64,000 nucleotides of DNA from Hymenobacter qilianensis. Its GTDB lineage: Bacteria; Bacteroidota; Bacteroidia; Cytophagales; Hymenobacteraceae. Shown piece by piece: positions 1 to 8,007 of this stretch (its first letter is position 1; each line of letters opens with the position of its first letter). Made by a program: the position numbers and the translations under genes. The notes beneath the pieces were generated by a model. That model searched no databases, was not told where the DNA came from, and saw only the letters and a list, made by a program, of their open reading frames with translations. The stretch covers positions 1,612,001 to 1,676,000 of the forward strand of contig NZ_CP060784.1 of NCBI RefSeq assembly GCF_014489555.1, given 5' to 3'.

Positions 1-27
1 GCATCGAGGAGTAACATTTCGTAGTAT

Positions 28-64
28 AAAAAAAGCCCCCTGCATACATACAGGGGGCTTTTTT
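28..64. terminator. bidirectional terminator, GCCCCC/GGGGGC type
   Basis: Inverted repeat with arms AAAAAAGCCCCCTG and CAGGGGGCTTTTTT around an 8-base loop, with A and T tracts on both sides so that it can work in either direction. The first 264 bases hold no gene that I can see apart from this hairpin. Confidence 0.85.
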
Positions 65-285
65 GTGTTTAGATGCGTGACCAATCTCTATAGGAATTGT
101 TTTTAGCCAAGCATATAAATGTAAGCAGTAGAGATAGTTAGAAATGGCCTAAATCATAAAGGTCTGATATTTAAAACTCTACTGTTACTGCGAAATCGAA
201 TAGGATTTACTATATTCAAAATGGCATAATACTTGGCTTAGAGAAGCTATCGGGAGCGTCCCTGTTGCTCTCACATTCTTCACAC

Positions 286-1059
286 ATGAAAAAGGCCTTA
301 CTTCTGAGCTTCAGTTTGCTGATGCTGTTATCGGCCCAGCTGCGGGCGGCGCCGGTTATTGTCAATTTTGCCTCCGAGCGCGGGGTGCCGTTTCACCTGG
401 TGTTTGATGGGCAGCCGCTGACGCGTGGTGGCGTGCGCCAAGTGTCTATCGACCGGCTTACTCCTGGTTTCCACTGGGCTGAGTTCCGAATTCCGACGCC
501 TTATGGTCGGGCTGTTAACTACCGTACGCGTGTGTTCCTTGATCCGGGCCTGGAGACCAGCTACGTGCTTATTGCCCGTAATGGCTTTGCCCCGGCCTTG
601 CGGAAAGTGGCGGCCGTACCGCTGGGCCTGGGGCGCGGTCCTGGTCGCCGGGCGTATCCTGACGACGTGATTTATGAGGATGACCGCCGGGAGCCGAACG
701 CGCCCATTGACCCTTACGGCTCATATCATTCTGGTCCGGGCACGGCCTATCCCGGCGCTTATCAGGTGATGACACCCCGGGACGTGGATGCCTTAGCGGA
801 TGCCCTAGCGTCTCGTTCCTTCGATAGCGATAAGCTGCTGGTGGCGCGCCAAGCCTTAAGCGAAACAGGTATCCGGGCCGATGATTTGCGACACCTGCTC
901 ACGCAGTTCGACTTCGATAAAGACAAGCTGGAGTTGGCCAAATATGCGTATCCCGCCGTCGCCGACCGGCAAAATTTCTACCGGGTTTACGATGTGTTTC
1001 GCTTTAGCGCCAGTGCTCGTGAGCTGGAAGAGTTTGTAGTGCGCAACCGAGGTCGATAG
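286..1059 (+). CDS. secreted DUF4476 domain protein
   Basis: A 257-residue protein with a Sec signal peptide (MKKALLLSFSLLMLLSAQLRA, cleavage near the AA-P at about residue 22). The C-terminal ~95 residues match the DUF4476 pattern: a MTPRDVDALADAL start, then helical pairs ending LLTQFDFDKDKLELAKYAY and a final RVYDVF..SA..REL segment. The middle is Gly/Pro/Arg-rich and probably a linker. I chose the ATG at 286 rather than an upstream TTG because the signal peptide begins there. DUF4476 occurs widely in Bacteroidota exported proteins and its function is unknown. A strong hairpin follows directly, so it is probably monocistronic. Confidence 0.8.
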   Translation: MKKALLLSFSLLMLLSAQLRAAPVIVNFASERGVPFHLVFDGQPLTRGGVRQVSIDRLTPGFHWAEFRIPTPYGRAVNYRTRVFLDPGLETSYVLIARNGFAPALRKVAAVPLGLGRGPGRRAYPDDVIYEDDRREPNAPIDPYGSYHSGPGTAYPGAYQVMTPRDVDALADALASRSFDSDKLLVARQALSETGIRADDLRHLLTQFDFDKDKLELAKYAYPAVADRQNFYRVYDVFRFSASARELEEFVVRNRGR

Positions 1060-1060
1060 C

Positions 1061-1125
1061 TAAGTATCAATGCATAAAAAAGCCCCCAGAGTAGCTGTGG
1101 GGGCTTTTTTATGCATTGATACTTA
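1061..1125. terminator. extended perfect palindrome acting as bidirectional terminator
   Basis: Arms of 28 bases (1061-1088 and 1098-1125) are exact reverse complements around a 9-base loop. The inner part is the usual AAAAAAGCCCCCA/TGGGGGCTTTTTT terminator. The outer 15 bases (TAAGTATCAATGCAT) are also perfectly mirrored. It lies between the convergent DUF4476 and DUF4293 genes and can serve both. Confidence 0.9.
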
Positions 1126-1133
1126 GGTAGGCA

Positions 1134-1610
1134 TTACCGAAGCCGATCCATGCTGCGTACAAGCTGCTCGTCGCGGCGGATGAAGCGATTAGCCAACACA
1201 TTGAGCAGCAGGGCTAAAGTGGGGAGGTAGAAGCCGGCCTCAAACTCGCCGGGAACTTTGATGTTGAGCAGCTGCTCGCCTACCCCGGAGTAGTAGAAGC
1301 CCGCCCCGATAGTAGCCACAATGAGCAGAAAGTTGAGCAAGCCTATCTTAAGCTGGCGGAAACGGTTTTTGAACTGGAAAATTTCGTACACCGCTACTGC
1401 CGCCGAAACCAGCGCCAGAATAGCAATAAGATAGGCAGGCGTAGGGGCTGGTGAGCCCGGTTGCGGGTTCGTAAAGGCCAGCTTATATGCCGATAGTACC
1501 ACTTCCTGCCCGGTCAGCGGGTCAGTTTTGCTCCAGATGGGCAGCACTAATACACTCAGCATGGCCAGAGCCAGCAAAAGAAGGAACACGCTTTGGATTC
1601 TTTGTATCAT
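1134..1610 (-). CDS. DUF4293 family membrane protein
   Basis: A 158-residue integral membrane protein starting MIQRIQSVFLLLLALAMLSV, the typical opening of the Bacteroidota DUF4293 family. Four hydrophobic segments are visible (about residues 7-25, 60-80, 90-110 and 120-142), with a polar loop after the first that carries the usual P.WSK..P..G. The start is the ATG at 1610; the longer reading of the frame is Arg-rich and not membrane-like. The function of the family is unknown. It is transcribed convergently with the DUF4476 gene and divergently from the thiolase gene. Confidence 0.8.
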   Translation of the reverse strand: MIQRIQSVFLLLLALAMLSVLVLPIWSKTDPLTGQEVVLSAYKLAFTNPQPGSPAPTPAYLIAILALVSAAVAVYEIFQFKNRFRQLKIGLLNFLLIVATIGAGFYYSGVGEQLLNIKVPGEFEAGFYLPTLALLLNVLANRFIRRDEQLVRSMDRLR

Positions 1611-1661
1611 CTTTGTGGTTTGACGGTTCGCGCCGCGTAGCCGAAGCCTACGGGCCGGCAA

Positions 1662-1669
1662 AAGTAGCC
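1662..1669 (-). promoter_or_regulatory. candidate Bacteroidota -7 box (TACTTTTG)
   Basis: Read on the minus strand this is TACTTTTG, matching the TAnnTTTG -7 consensus of Bacteroidota, about 50 bases upstream of the DUF4293 start. No convincing -33 TTG at the usual spacing is visible, so this is tentative. Confidence 0.3.
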
Positions 1670-1701
1670 AACAACGACCGTAATAACCGCATTCCAAGCC
1701 A

Positions 1702-2904
1702 ATGCTAAGTGCTTATATAGTAGATGCCGTCCGCACCCCTATCGGACGGTTTGGCGGTGCGCTCAGTAGCGTCCGCCCCGATGACCTCGCCGCACACGTA
1801 TTGCGCGAGCTATTGCGCCGCAATCCAACCTTGGATAAGGCAGCCGTAGAAGACATTATTATTGGTGCCGCCAACCAGGCCGGTGAAGACAACCGCAATG
1901 TGGCCCGCATGGCTGGTCTGCTGGCTGGCTTGCCCACTACCGTGCCCGGCAATACCGTCAACCGCCTGTGTGCTTCGGGCTTGCAAAGCATCATTGATGC
2001 TTCGCGGGCGGTGCGCTGCGGCGAAGGCGATGTGTACTTGGCCGGTGGCGCCGAAAGCATGACTCGCGCTCCTTTCGTGATGGCCAAGTCAGAAACTGCC
2101 TTTGGTCGTGAGCTTACGGCTCATGATACGACCTTGGGCTGGCGTTTTGTGAATCCGAAACTCTCGAAGCTGCATCATCCCTATGCTATGGGTGAAACGG
2201 CTGAAAACGTGGCCCGCAAGTACGGTATCACGCGTTTGGAGCAGGATGAGTTCGCCTTTAACTCCCAGCGCAGATATCACCGTGCTAACGAGAAAGGCCG
2301 TTTCCGCCGCGAAATCGTGCCCGTATTTGTGCCCAATCCGAAGGGCGACGCTGCTTTGTTCGACACCGATGAGCCGCCACGTTTGTCTACCTTGGAGAAA
2401 TTAGGTACCCTGAAGCCTGCCTTTCAACCCCAGGAAGGAACCGTAACGGCCGGCAACTCAGCCGGTATCAACGACGGCGCGGCCGGCGTGATAGTGGTGA
2501 GCGAGGAAGCCTTACGGCGCTACAACCTCAAGCCCCTGGCCCGGGTGGTAGCCGCTGCCGTAGCCGGCGTAGATCCGGCCTATATGGGTCTCGGACCAGT
2601 GCCTGCCAGCCAAAAGGTATTGCAGCGTGCGGGCCTAACCATGAATGATATGGATTTGATTGAGCTGAACGAAGCATTTGCTGCTCAGTCGATTGCCTGC
2701 ATGCGCGATTTGAATCTGGATCCTGAAAAAGTAAACGTCAACGGCGGCTCTATTGCCATAGGTCATCCGCTCGGCGCTAGTGGTTCGCGCATCACGGCTA
2801 CGCTGTTGCACGAAATGCAGCGCCGCGAAGGCGTGCGCTATGGACTAGCTACAATGTGCGTAGGTGTAGGACAAGGCGCAGCAGTGATTTACGAGAAGGT
2901 CTAA
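1702..2904 (+). CDS. thiolase (acetyl-CoA C-acyltransferase / 3-oxoadipyl-CoA thiolase type)
   Basis: A 400-residue thiolase with all three active-site blocks. The acylated Cys lies in NRLCASG near residue 90, the His in GHPLGASG near 351, and the second Cys in CVGVGQGA near 387. Thiolases transfer the acyl group of a 3-oxoacyl-CoA to CoA, releasing acetyl-CoA (or the reverse). The stretch ANQAGEDNRNVARMA and the 400-residue length resemble PcaF/PaaJ 3-oxoadipyl-CoA thiolases, but no other aromatic-catabolism gene is nearby, so a general FadA-like role in beta-oxidation is equally possible. The start ATG at 1702 agrees with the conserved AYIVDAVRTPIGRFGG opening. It appears to be monocistronic. 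Confidence 0.88.
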   Translation: MLSAYIVDAVRTPIGRFGGALSSVRPDDLAAHVLRELLRRNPTLDKAAVEDIIIGAANQAGEDNRNVARMAGLLAGLPTTVPGNTVNRLCASGLQSIIDASRAVRCGEGDVYLAGGAESMTRAPFVMAKSETAFGRELTAHDTTLGWRFVNPKLSKLHHPYAMGETAENVARKYGITRLEQDEFAFNSQRRYHRANEKGRFRREIVPVFVPNPKGDAALFDTDEPPRLSTLEKLGTLKPAFQPQEGTVTAGNSAGINDGAAGVIVVSEEALRRYNLKPLARVVAAAVAGVDPAYMGLGPVPASQKVLQRAGLTMNDMDLIELNEAFAAQSIACMRDLNLDPEKVNVNGGSIAIGHPLGASGSRITATLLHEMQRREGVRYGLATMCVGVGQGAAVIYEKV

Positions 2905-2920
2905 TTTGCCCCCCAGCTTT

Positions 2921-3465
2921 ATGTCTGCTGCCCGGCTGCGCCCCACGATGGAATTACCCGTGCATGGGCGCGGCTGCGGCCTTGGCAACTAAGTGACGCC
3001 CAATCATTAAGCACGCACGGCAACAGCCGCGCCATCTGGCTGAACCTGCGCGACCGGTTTCCGAACCCCTATACACTTACCGATGCGGAGCACCATCTGC
3101 GCTTCGTGCTCAGCCCGGAAGGCATGACCGATGTGCACCTGTGCATTGAGGTAGATGGTGAAGCGGCCGGCAGCATCAGTATATTATTCAAGCAGGACGT
3201 CAACCGGCGGTCGGCGGAGATTGGGTACTTCCTAGGTCAGCAGTTCTGGGGGCGAGGCATCACAACGGCGGCGGTAGTAGCGCTGACGGAATACGCGTTT
3301 GCCAACTTTGATCTGTGCCGCTTATATGCTGTAGTATTTGCCCCAAACGTTGCCTCCGCCCGCGTACTGCAAAAGGCTGGATATGAACTGGAAGCACGCT
3401 TGCACAGGAGCATCACGAAAGATGGCCAAACTATGGACTCTTTGCTGTTTGCGATGGTAAAATAG
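2921..3465 (+). pseudogene. RimJ/RimL-type GNAT N-acetyltransferase with broken 5' end
   Basis: The open frame that reaches the stop at 3465 encodes a RimJ/RimL-like GNAT fold: an ARLRPWQ.SDA opening near 2975, then FPNPYTL, EIGYFLGQQFWGRGI (acetyl-CoA-binding loop) and VASARVLQKAGYELEA. These enzymes transfer acetyl from acetyl-CoA to an amine. No ATG exists in that frame upstream of the GNAT core. The nearest start, ATG at 2921 or 2951 (MELPVH), is in a different frame and stops near 2991. The gene therefore needs one frame change at roughly 2960-2975 to be complete. The break is not inside a six-base G/C run, unlike the other broken genes here. An internal GTG at 3106 would give only a truncated, probably inactive protein. 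Confidence 0.55.
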
Positions 3466-3530
3466 CGCAAGCAGCAGCTTGTGTACGAATTAAACGGCCC
3501 CGTACCGCGCCGTAATTGTTTACACTATAC

Positions 3531-4322
3531 ATGCGCTATTTTCTTCATCTGGCCTACGATGGCACCCGTTTTCACGGCTGGCAGGTGCAGCCCAACACGC
3601 TTACGGTACAACAGGAACTGGACCGCTGCCTCTCGCAGGTATTGCGCCAGCCCATCTACACGTTGGGTAGTGGCCGCACCGATTCGGGGGTGCACGCAAG
3701 CCACCAGGTAGCGCACTTCGACGCCGATTTGCCCCCCAGCCTGGATGAGGCCACAATTTTGTATCGTCTCAACCGCGCGCTGCCGCCTGATATTGCCGTG
3801 CGCCGCCTGCACGCAGTGCCCGACAAAGCCCACGCCCGCTTTGATGCCGAAGCCCGCACCTACGAGTACTTCGTGCGCCTCATTCCTGATCCTTTTGGTG
3901 TTAATCAGAGCCTATACTTGGACCGGGCTCCGGACGTAGCCGCCATGAATGCCGCCGCTGCCTATCTCGTTGGTTCCCGCGATTTTACCAGTTTCTCGAA
4001 AGTGAAAGGCGGCGAAAATCATTATATCTGTGTGTGTTATGAGGCCGGCTGGCACCCTATTCCGGGCGGTTTGGTATTTCGAATTCGGGCCAACCGGTTT
4101 GTGCGCGGCATGGTGCGCTTGGTGGTAGGCACGCTGCTGAGTGTGGGCCGGGGCAAGCTAACCCCCGAGGAATTTGGCCACATCCTGCATACGCAAAGCC
4201 GTATTGCCGCGAGTGGCGCGGCGGTGGCGAAAGGCTTGTTCTTGAGCAGGGTGGAGTACCCGGTGGAATTGGTTGGAGCGGAAGAGCCTACCGGAATGCC
4301 GTACTTTGTGCTGAATTCTTAA
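3531..4322 (+). CDS. truA: tRNA pseudouridine(38-40) synthase TruA
   Basis: A 263-residue TruA, the normal bacterial length. It converts U38, U39 and U40 of the tRNA anticodon arm to pseudouridine. The catalytic Asp is in LGSGRTDSGVHA at about residue 51. Other family blocks are MRYFLHLAYDGTRFHGWQ at the N-terminus, ARFDAEARTYEY and FRIRANRFVRGMVRLVVGTL in the C-terminal half. The ATG at 3531 starts directly at the conserved YDGT strand; the upstream in-frame extension is not conserved-looking. The neighbours do not suggest an operon. Confidence 0.95.
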   Translation: MRYFLHLAYDGTRFHGWQVQPNTLTVQQELDRCLSQVLRQPIYTLGSGRTDSGVHASHQVAHFDADLPPSLDEATILYRLNRALPPDIAVRRLHAVPDKAHARFDAEARTYEYFVRLIPDPFGVNQSLYLDRAPDVAAMNAAAAYLVGSRDFTSFSKVKGGENHYICVCYEAGWHPIPGGLVFRIRANRFVRGMVRLVVGTLLSVGRGKLTPEEFGHILHTQSRIAASGAAVAKGLFLSRVEYPVELVGAEEPTGMPYFVLNS

Positions 4323-4433
4323 GGCTCTTCCTTCGTGGGAATGACGAGCTTGGGGGCAAAAGTGAATGTAAGCCGATGCTGTTTTTGCAACCTCTGAGGC
4401 TTATGTGTGGTTACTTCTCCTTAGTACCCTGTA

Positions 4434-6272
4434 TTGATTAAAAAATCCTCTGTGGAGCAAACAACTACCGCCACCAAAACCGGCAACATCTTCGATTGGC
4501 AGGTTCTGAGCCGCCTAATGAAGTATGTGCGGCCGTACCGGCGGATATTTTATTTTCTGATTTTCCTGACCGTTGCCACGGCCGCGCTGGGGACTCTACG
4601 CCCTTTTCTGATTCAGAAAATGGTGGACCGCAGCATCGAGCAAGGCGACCTGACGGGCGTAAACCAGATGTTTGGGCTGCTGCTGGTGTTGCTGGTGGGT
4701 CACACCCTGGTAAGCTATCTGCAAACCTACTTTGGTGGCTGGCTGGGCCAGTATATCGTGCGCGATATCCGGGTTGATTTGTATCAACACATTCTGAATC
4801 TGCGTCTTAAGTTCTTTGACCGTACGCCTATTGGGGTGCTGGTAACCCGCAATATTTCCGACGTAGAAACCCTGTCGGATGTGTTTAGTGAAGGCTTGGC
4901 GGCCATGATTGGCGACATTCTTCAGTTGCTGTTCATCATGGGCTTCATGTTCTGGATTGATTGGCGCCTGACGCTGGTAAGCCTGTCGGTTATTCCGCCA
5001 CTGATCATCAGCACCTATGTGTTCAAGGAGAAGGTGAAGCAGTCGTTTCAGGAGGTGCGCACAGCGGTAGCTAACCTGAATTCCTTCGTGCAGGAGCACC
5101 TGACGGGCATGAACGTGGTGCAGATATTTAACAACGAGGAGCGCGAGTTCCGGAAGTTCAAAGCCATCAATCAGGAGCACACGCGGGCCAACGTGAGGTC
5201 GGTGCTGTATTACTCCATCTACTTTCCGGTGGCCGAAGTGCTGGCCGCTATCGGCGTGGGTTTGCTGGTATGGTACGCCGCGCAGGGGCAGATCGAGGGC
5301 ACTATTTCAAAGGGCGCGCTCATTGCCTTTATCTTGTATAACGCCCTTTTCTTCAGACCTATCCGGCAAATTGCTGACCGCTTCAATACCTTGCAGCTTG
5401 GCTTGGTAAGCACCGACCGTTTGTTGAAGCTGCTGGATAGCAAGGAACTCATTGCCGACACGGGTACGCTGGCGCCGGCCGCCATTCGCGGCGACGTGGC
5501 GTTTGAGAAAGTCTGGTTTGCTTACAACGACGAAGAGTACGTGCTGCGCGACATCAGCTTCGATGTAAAAGCCGGTCAGACCATTGCTTTTGTGGGCGCT
5601 ACGGGCGCCGGCAAAACGTCCATCATCAACCTGCTCAGCCGCTTCTACGAAATCAACAAGGGCACGATCCGCGTTGATGGGCACGATTTGCGCGAGTTCG
5701 ACCTCAAGGAGTTGCGCCGCCACATTGGAGTCGTATTGCAGGATGTGTTCTTGTTTGCGGGCACCATCGCCGACAACATCACGCTCGGAAACAAGGATAT
5801 TACCGAAGCTCAGATTTGGGAAGCAGCCGATTTGGTAGGGGCCCGCCGCTTTATTGAGCGCCTGCCGGGCGGCCTGCATTACCCGGTAATGGAGCGCGGC
5901 GCCACGCTCTCCGTAGGTCAGCGTCAGCTTATTAGCTTTGTGCGGGCCATGGTGTATCAGCCGCGCATTATTATTCTGGATGAGGCTACTTCTTCGGTGG
6001 ATAGTGAAACGGAGGAGCTGATTCAAGCAGCTATCGACAAGCTCATGGAAGGCCGCACCTCGCTCGTAATTGCGCACCGCCTCAGCACTATTCAGAAAGC
6101 CGACCGCATCATCGTGCTCGACCGGGGTGAAATCAAGGAGTCAGGTACGCACGAAGAATTGCTGCGCCACGGTGGATTTTATCAGCAGCTCCATCAGATG
6201 CAGTACAAAGACGTGAGCATGGAGCTGAACAATGAGAAAGCAGATATAGGGAGCAGCGCCCGTACTTCTTAA
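4434..6272 (+). CDS. ABC exporter half-transporter (MsbA/Smd-like)
   Basis: A 612-residue fused membrane and ATPase half-transporter. The N-terminal ~330 residues form a type I exporter membrane domain with six hydrophobic segments. The ATPase domain follows with Walker A GATGAGKT (about residue 388), signature LSVGQ (about 491), Walker B IIILDEA and the H-loop IAHRLS. The signature is LSVGQ instead of LSGGQ, a variant I believe is common in this Bacteroidota subgroup. It probably forms a homodimer, or a heterodimer with a partner such as the exporter gene at 8806-10590, and moves lipids or drugs across the inner membrane; the substrate cannot be told. The start is uncertain: TTG at 4434 or GTG at 4452, since the first in-frame ATG is already inside the conserved DWQVLSRL segment. 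Confidence 0.88.
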   Translation: MIKKSSVEQTTTATKTGNIFDWQVLSRLMKYVRPYRRIFYFLIFLTVATAALGTLRPFLIQKMVDRSIEQGDLTGVNQMFGLLLVLLVGHTLVSYLQTYFGGWLGQYIVRDIRVDLYQHILNLRLKFFDRTPIGVLVTRNISDVETLSDVFSEGLAAMIGDILQLLFIMGFMFWIDWRLTLVSLSVIPPLIISTYVFKEKVKQSFQEVRTAVANLNSFVQEHLTGMNVVQIFNNEEREFRKFKAINQEHTRANVRSVLYYSIYFPVAEVLAAIGVGLLVWYAAQGQIEGTISKGALIAFILYNALFFRPIRQIADRFNTLQLGLVSTDRLLKLLDSKELIADTGTLAPAAIRGDVAFEKVWFAYNDEEYVLRDISFDVKAGQTIAFVGATGAGKTSIINLLSRFYEINKGTIRVDGHDLREFDLKELRRHIGVVLQDVFLFAGTIADNITLGNKDITEAQIWEAADLVGARRFIERLPGGLHYPVMERGATLSVGQRQLISFVRAMVYQPRIIILDEATSSVDSETEELIQAAIDKLMEGRTSLVIAHRLSTIQKADRIIVLDRGEIKESGTHEELLRHGGFYQQLHQMQYKDVSMELNNEKADIGSSARTS

Positions 6273-6314
6273 CTCATACCGTACTTTGTTGTCCTCACTT
6301 TTAAACACACCATA

Positions 6315-6836
6315 ATGCGTTGGTTCTGGCTTATCAGTTTTGCTCTGGCACTTATTCTGGGCGGCGTTTATGCGTATCTGGGGGGCTTTCGTCAGCCGGA
6401 AGTAGCGGTTATAACAACTGCGAAACCCATCTTTTTGGCTGGCCGCTACTACAACGGCCCCGTTCAGGGAGACGAGTTTGGGCCTTTGTTTCGGCAGGCG
6501 CAGCAGTACAAGGAGAAAAATCACCTCCAGGGTACACTAGGCAATATCTACTACAACGACCCTGAAGCGGCCGGCGACACGGTGAAAGCCTTTATTGGCC
6601 TTATCGTGGCGGATACGGTTTCGCAGAATTTGCCCCCCGGCTACCGCTACAGCACCTTCAGCGGCGGGCAGCGGGTGGTGCAGGCCCGCTTGGATGCCAG
6701 CTATATGCTGGCGCCCGGCAAGCTATACAGTGGCATTAAAGAATACGCGAAGCAACACAAGATACCGCTGCGCCAAGTGTACGTGGAGCAATTTCCAGAC
6801 ACCGGGCCTGCGGAAGTGCTGGCGGTTGTGAAGTAG
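6315..6836 (+). CDS. membrane-anchored GyrI-like (TEX264-like) protein
   Basis: A 173-residue protein: one N-terminal membrane anchor (residues 4-26), then a globular domain that reads like the GyrI/SOUL-type small-ligand-binding fold. The order of blocks is YYNGPVQGDEFGPLF (about 52-66), NIYYNDP (about 85), KAFIGLIVAD (about 98), RVVQARL, IKEYAKQHKI and VYVEQF. Animal TEX264, an ER-phagy receptor, has the same architecture and closely matching blocks as I remember them (anchor, YDNP, CAVG..LSEG). That is a comparison from memory, not a search. The function in bacteria is unknown. It follows the ABC exporter by about 40 bases and may be co-transcribed; a terminator follows it. Confidence 0.65.
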   Translation: MRWFWLISFALALILGGVYAYLGGFRQPEVAVITTAKPIFLAGRYYNGPVQGDEFGPLFRQAQQYKEKNHLQGTLGNIYYNDPEAAGDTVKAFIGLIVADTVSQNLPPGYRYSTFSGGQRVVQARLDASYMLAPGKLYSGIKEYAKQHKIPLRQVYVEQFPDTGPAEVLAVVK

Positions 6837-6840
6837 GTAA

Positions 6841-6878
6841 CATAAAAAGCCCCCCAGATAGTCTCTGGGGGCTTTTTG
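6841..6878. terminator. bidirectional terminator between convergent genes
   Basis: Inverted repeat AAAAAGCCCCCCAGA / TCTGGGGGCTTTTT with a short loop. It separates the TEX264-like gene from the convergent outer-membrane gene. Its 37-base core is identical to the terminator at 7706-7742. Confidence 0.9.
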
Positions 6879-6896
6879 CTTGATAAGCAGTCGTGA

Positions 6897-7598
6897 TTAC
6901 TGGCGGCCGATGTAATAGGAAGCTCCCAGTGTGAGATTGCTCAAACCAAAATTTGCGGCGAAGCCCGAAATTTTAGCCTCAGTATCATTCTGACCAGTCT
7001 GCAAATCTTTAGGCTTAATATGAGTGCGAGTGTAGCCAAGGCTACCCGCAGTCAATTCTAAACCGAGTTTATTAATGGGGAAGAAAACGAATGCTGGAGT
7101 AATGCTTACAAAAGCTCCATTGGTTTGATTTCTAGGTGAAGAATAGCCCGGAAAATCAAACTTGGTAGTCGTTGTTTGACGAGACAGTCCAGCTGAGAGT
7201 TGGCCATAGAATCCAAAATTCTCAGCTGGCAGATAATAATAGCGCAGAAAAGGTGCGCCACTAAAAGAAGTCGTTTTTGTTGTTCGCTTAACTGCTTCGT
7301 CGGGAGCCGGAGAGTAATAAGGGCCGGTTTCTTTACCAGATCCAAAACCAAAGGATAAACCTACGGCAAGGTTCTCAGCTAAAAAGTAACCCACGTTTGG
7401 GTTTAAATTCAGATTGCGGGAGGTGAATTCTGTAGTGCTTTGCCCTGCAGAGGTAGCAGATCCGACATATTTGTTTTCAGAATTAGACTGGCTATATCCA
7501 ACGCTTCCCCCAACTAGGGTAGTACCCTTGCTGATTTGGGCCTGAGCTGTTGAAAAAACTAGAGATAAGAATAATGGCAGAAAAAGATTCTTCTTCAT
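6897..7598 (-). CDS. outer-membrane beta-barrel protein
   Basis: A 233-residue protein with a clear signal peptide (MKKNLFLPLFLSLVFSTAQAQ). The mature part is built of alternating amphipathic strands: GGSVGYSQS, NLNLNPNVGYFLAENLAVGLSFGFGSG, FLRYYYLP, GFYGQLSAGLSRQ, FVSITPAFVFF, GLELTAGSLGYT, and a final LSNLTLGASYYIGRQ. This is the PorT/OmpW-like barrel pattern common in Bacteroidota, including an aromatic C-terminal strand. The ATG at 7598 was chosen because the signal peptide begins there. Its function cannot be told from sequence. Identical terminators flank the gene on both sides. Confidence 0.75.
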   Translation of the reverse strand: MKKNLFLPLFLSLVFSTAQAQISKGTTLVGGSVGYSQSNSENKYVGSATSAGQSTTEFTSRNLNLNPNVGYFLAENLAVGLSFGFGSGKETGPYYSPAPDEAVKRTTKTTSFSGAPFLRYYYLPAENFGFYGQLSAGLSRQTTTTKFDFPGYSSPRNQTNGAFVSITPAFVFFPINKLGLELTAGSLGYTRTHIKPKDLQTGQNDTEAKISGFAANFGLSNLTLGASYYIGRQ

Positions 7599-7705
7599 AC
7601 AGATAGTGAAAAGGAAGTAAAGGGATAAGGTGAGTGGATACCAAGCTGGCAAAGAACGCAACCAACGCTGCATTTTGTATAGAGAATATGAAATAAAGTA
7701 TAATG

Positions 7706-7744
7706 CATAAAAAGCCCCCCAGATAGTCTCTGGGGGCTTTTTTA
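7706..7744. terminator. terminator, duplicate of the one at 6841
   Basis: Inverted repeat AAAAAGCCCCCCAGA / TCTGGGGGCTTTTTT. It shares 37 consecutive bases with 6841-6877. It lies downstream of the tRNA-Pro (minus strand) and upstream of the barrel gene. Confidence 0.88.
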
Positions 7745-7759
7745 TAGTCTTCGATTAAG

Positions 7760-7833
7760 TCGGGGTGGCAGGATTCGAACCTACGGCCTCGTCGTCCCGA
7801 ACGACGCGCGCTACCGGGCTGCGCTACACCCCG
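7760..7833 (-). tRNA. tRNA-Pro (anticodon CGG)
   Basis: On the minus strand a 74-base cloverleaf: acceptor CGGGGTG pairing CACCCCG, D-arm beginning TAGCGCAG, anticodon stem CGTCG/CGACG with loop TTCGGGA (anticodon CGG), and T-arm with GGTTCGAATCC. The discriminator base is A. The 3' CCA is not encoded. It reads CCG codons. Confidence 0.96.
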
Positions 7834-7876
7834 AGAATGGTACCGCGTGCGGCACCGGACCTTACTTATACGGCCC

Positions 7877-7914
7877 AAAAAAAGCCTCCGAATCGAAATT
7901 CGAAGGCTTTTTTT
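7877..7914. terminator. terminator between the two tRNA-Pro genes
   Basis: Hairpin AAAAAAGCCTCCGAA / TTCGAAGGCTTTTTT with one mismatch. It lies between the two proline tRNA genes, so each tRNA probably has its own transcript. Confidence 0.75.
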
Positions 7915-7933
7915 TAACAGTGAACTGTTTTTG

Positions 7934-8007
7934 TCGGAGTGGCAGGATTCGAACCTACGACCTCCAGCACCCCATGCTGGCGCGATACCAGGCTACGCTA
8001 CACCCCG
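7934..8007 (-). tRNA. tRNA-Pro (anticodon GGG)
   Basis: On the minus strand a 74-base cloverleaf: acceptor CGGGGTG pairing CACTCCG (one G-U pair), anticodon stem CCAGC/GCTGG with loop ATGGGGT (anticodon GGG), and T-arm GGTTCGAATCC. CCA is not encoded. It shares acceptor and T-arm sequence with the CGG tRNA 100 bases away, consistent with an old duplication. It reads CCC and CCU codons. Confidence 0.96.

Noticed and set aside
5307..6077. 256-codon minus-strand frame opposite the ABC exporter ATPase domain
   Set aside because: It mirrors the conserved ATPase codons; no protein-like composition or ribosome site.
7760..8007. tRNA array as a phage attachment site
   Set aside because: No truncated tRNA copy, integrase or phage gene lies nearby; the two tRNA-Pro genes are each complete.
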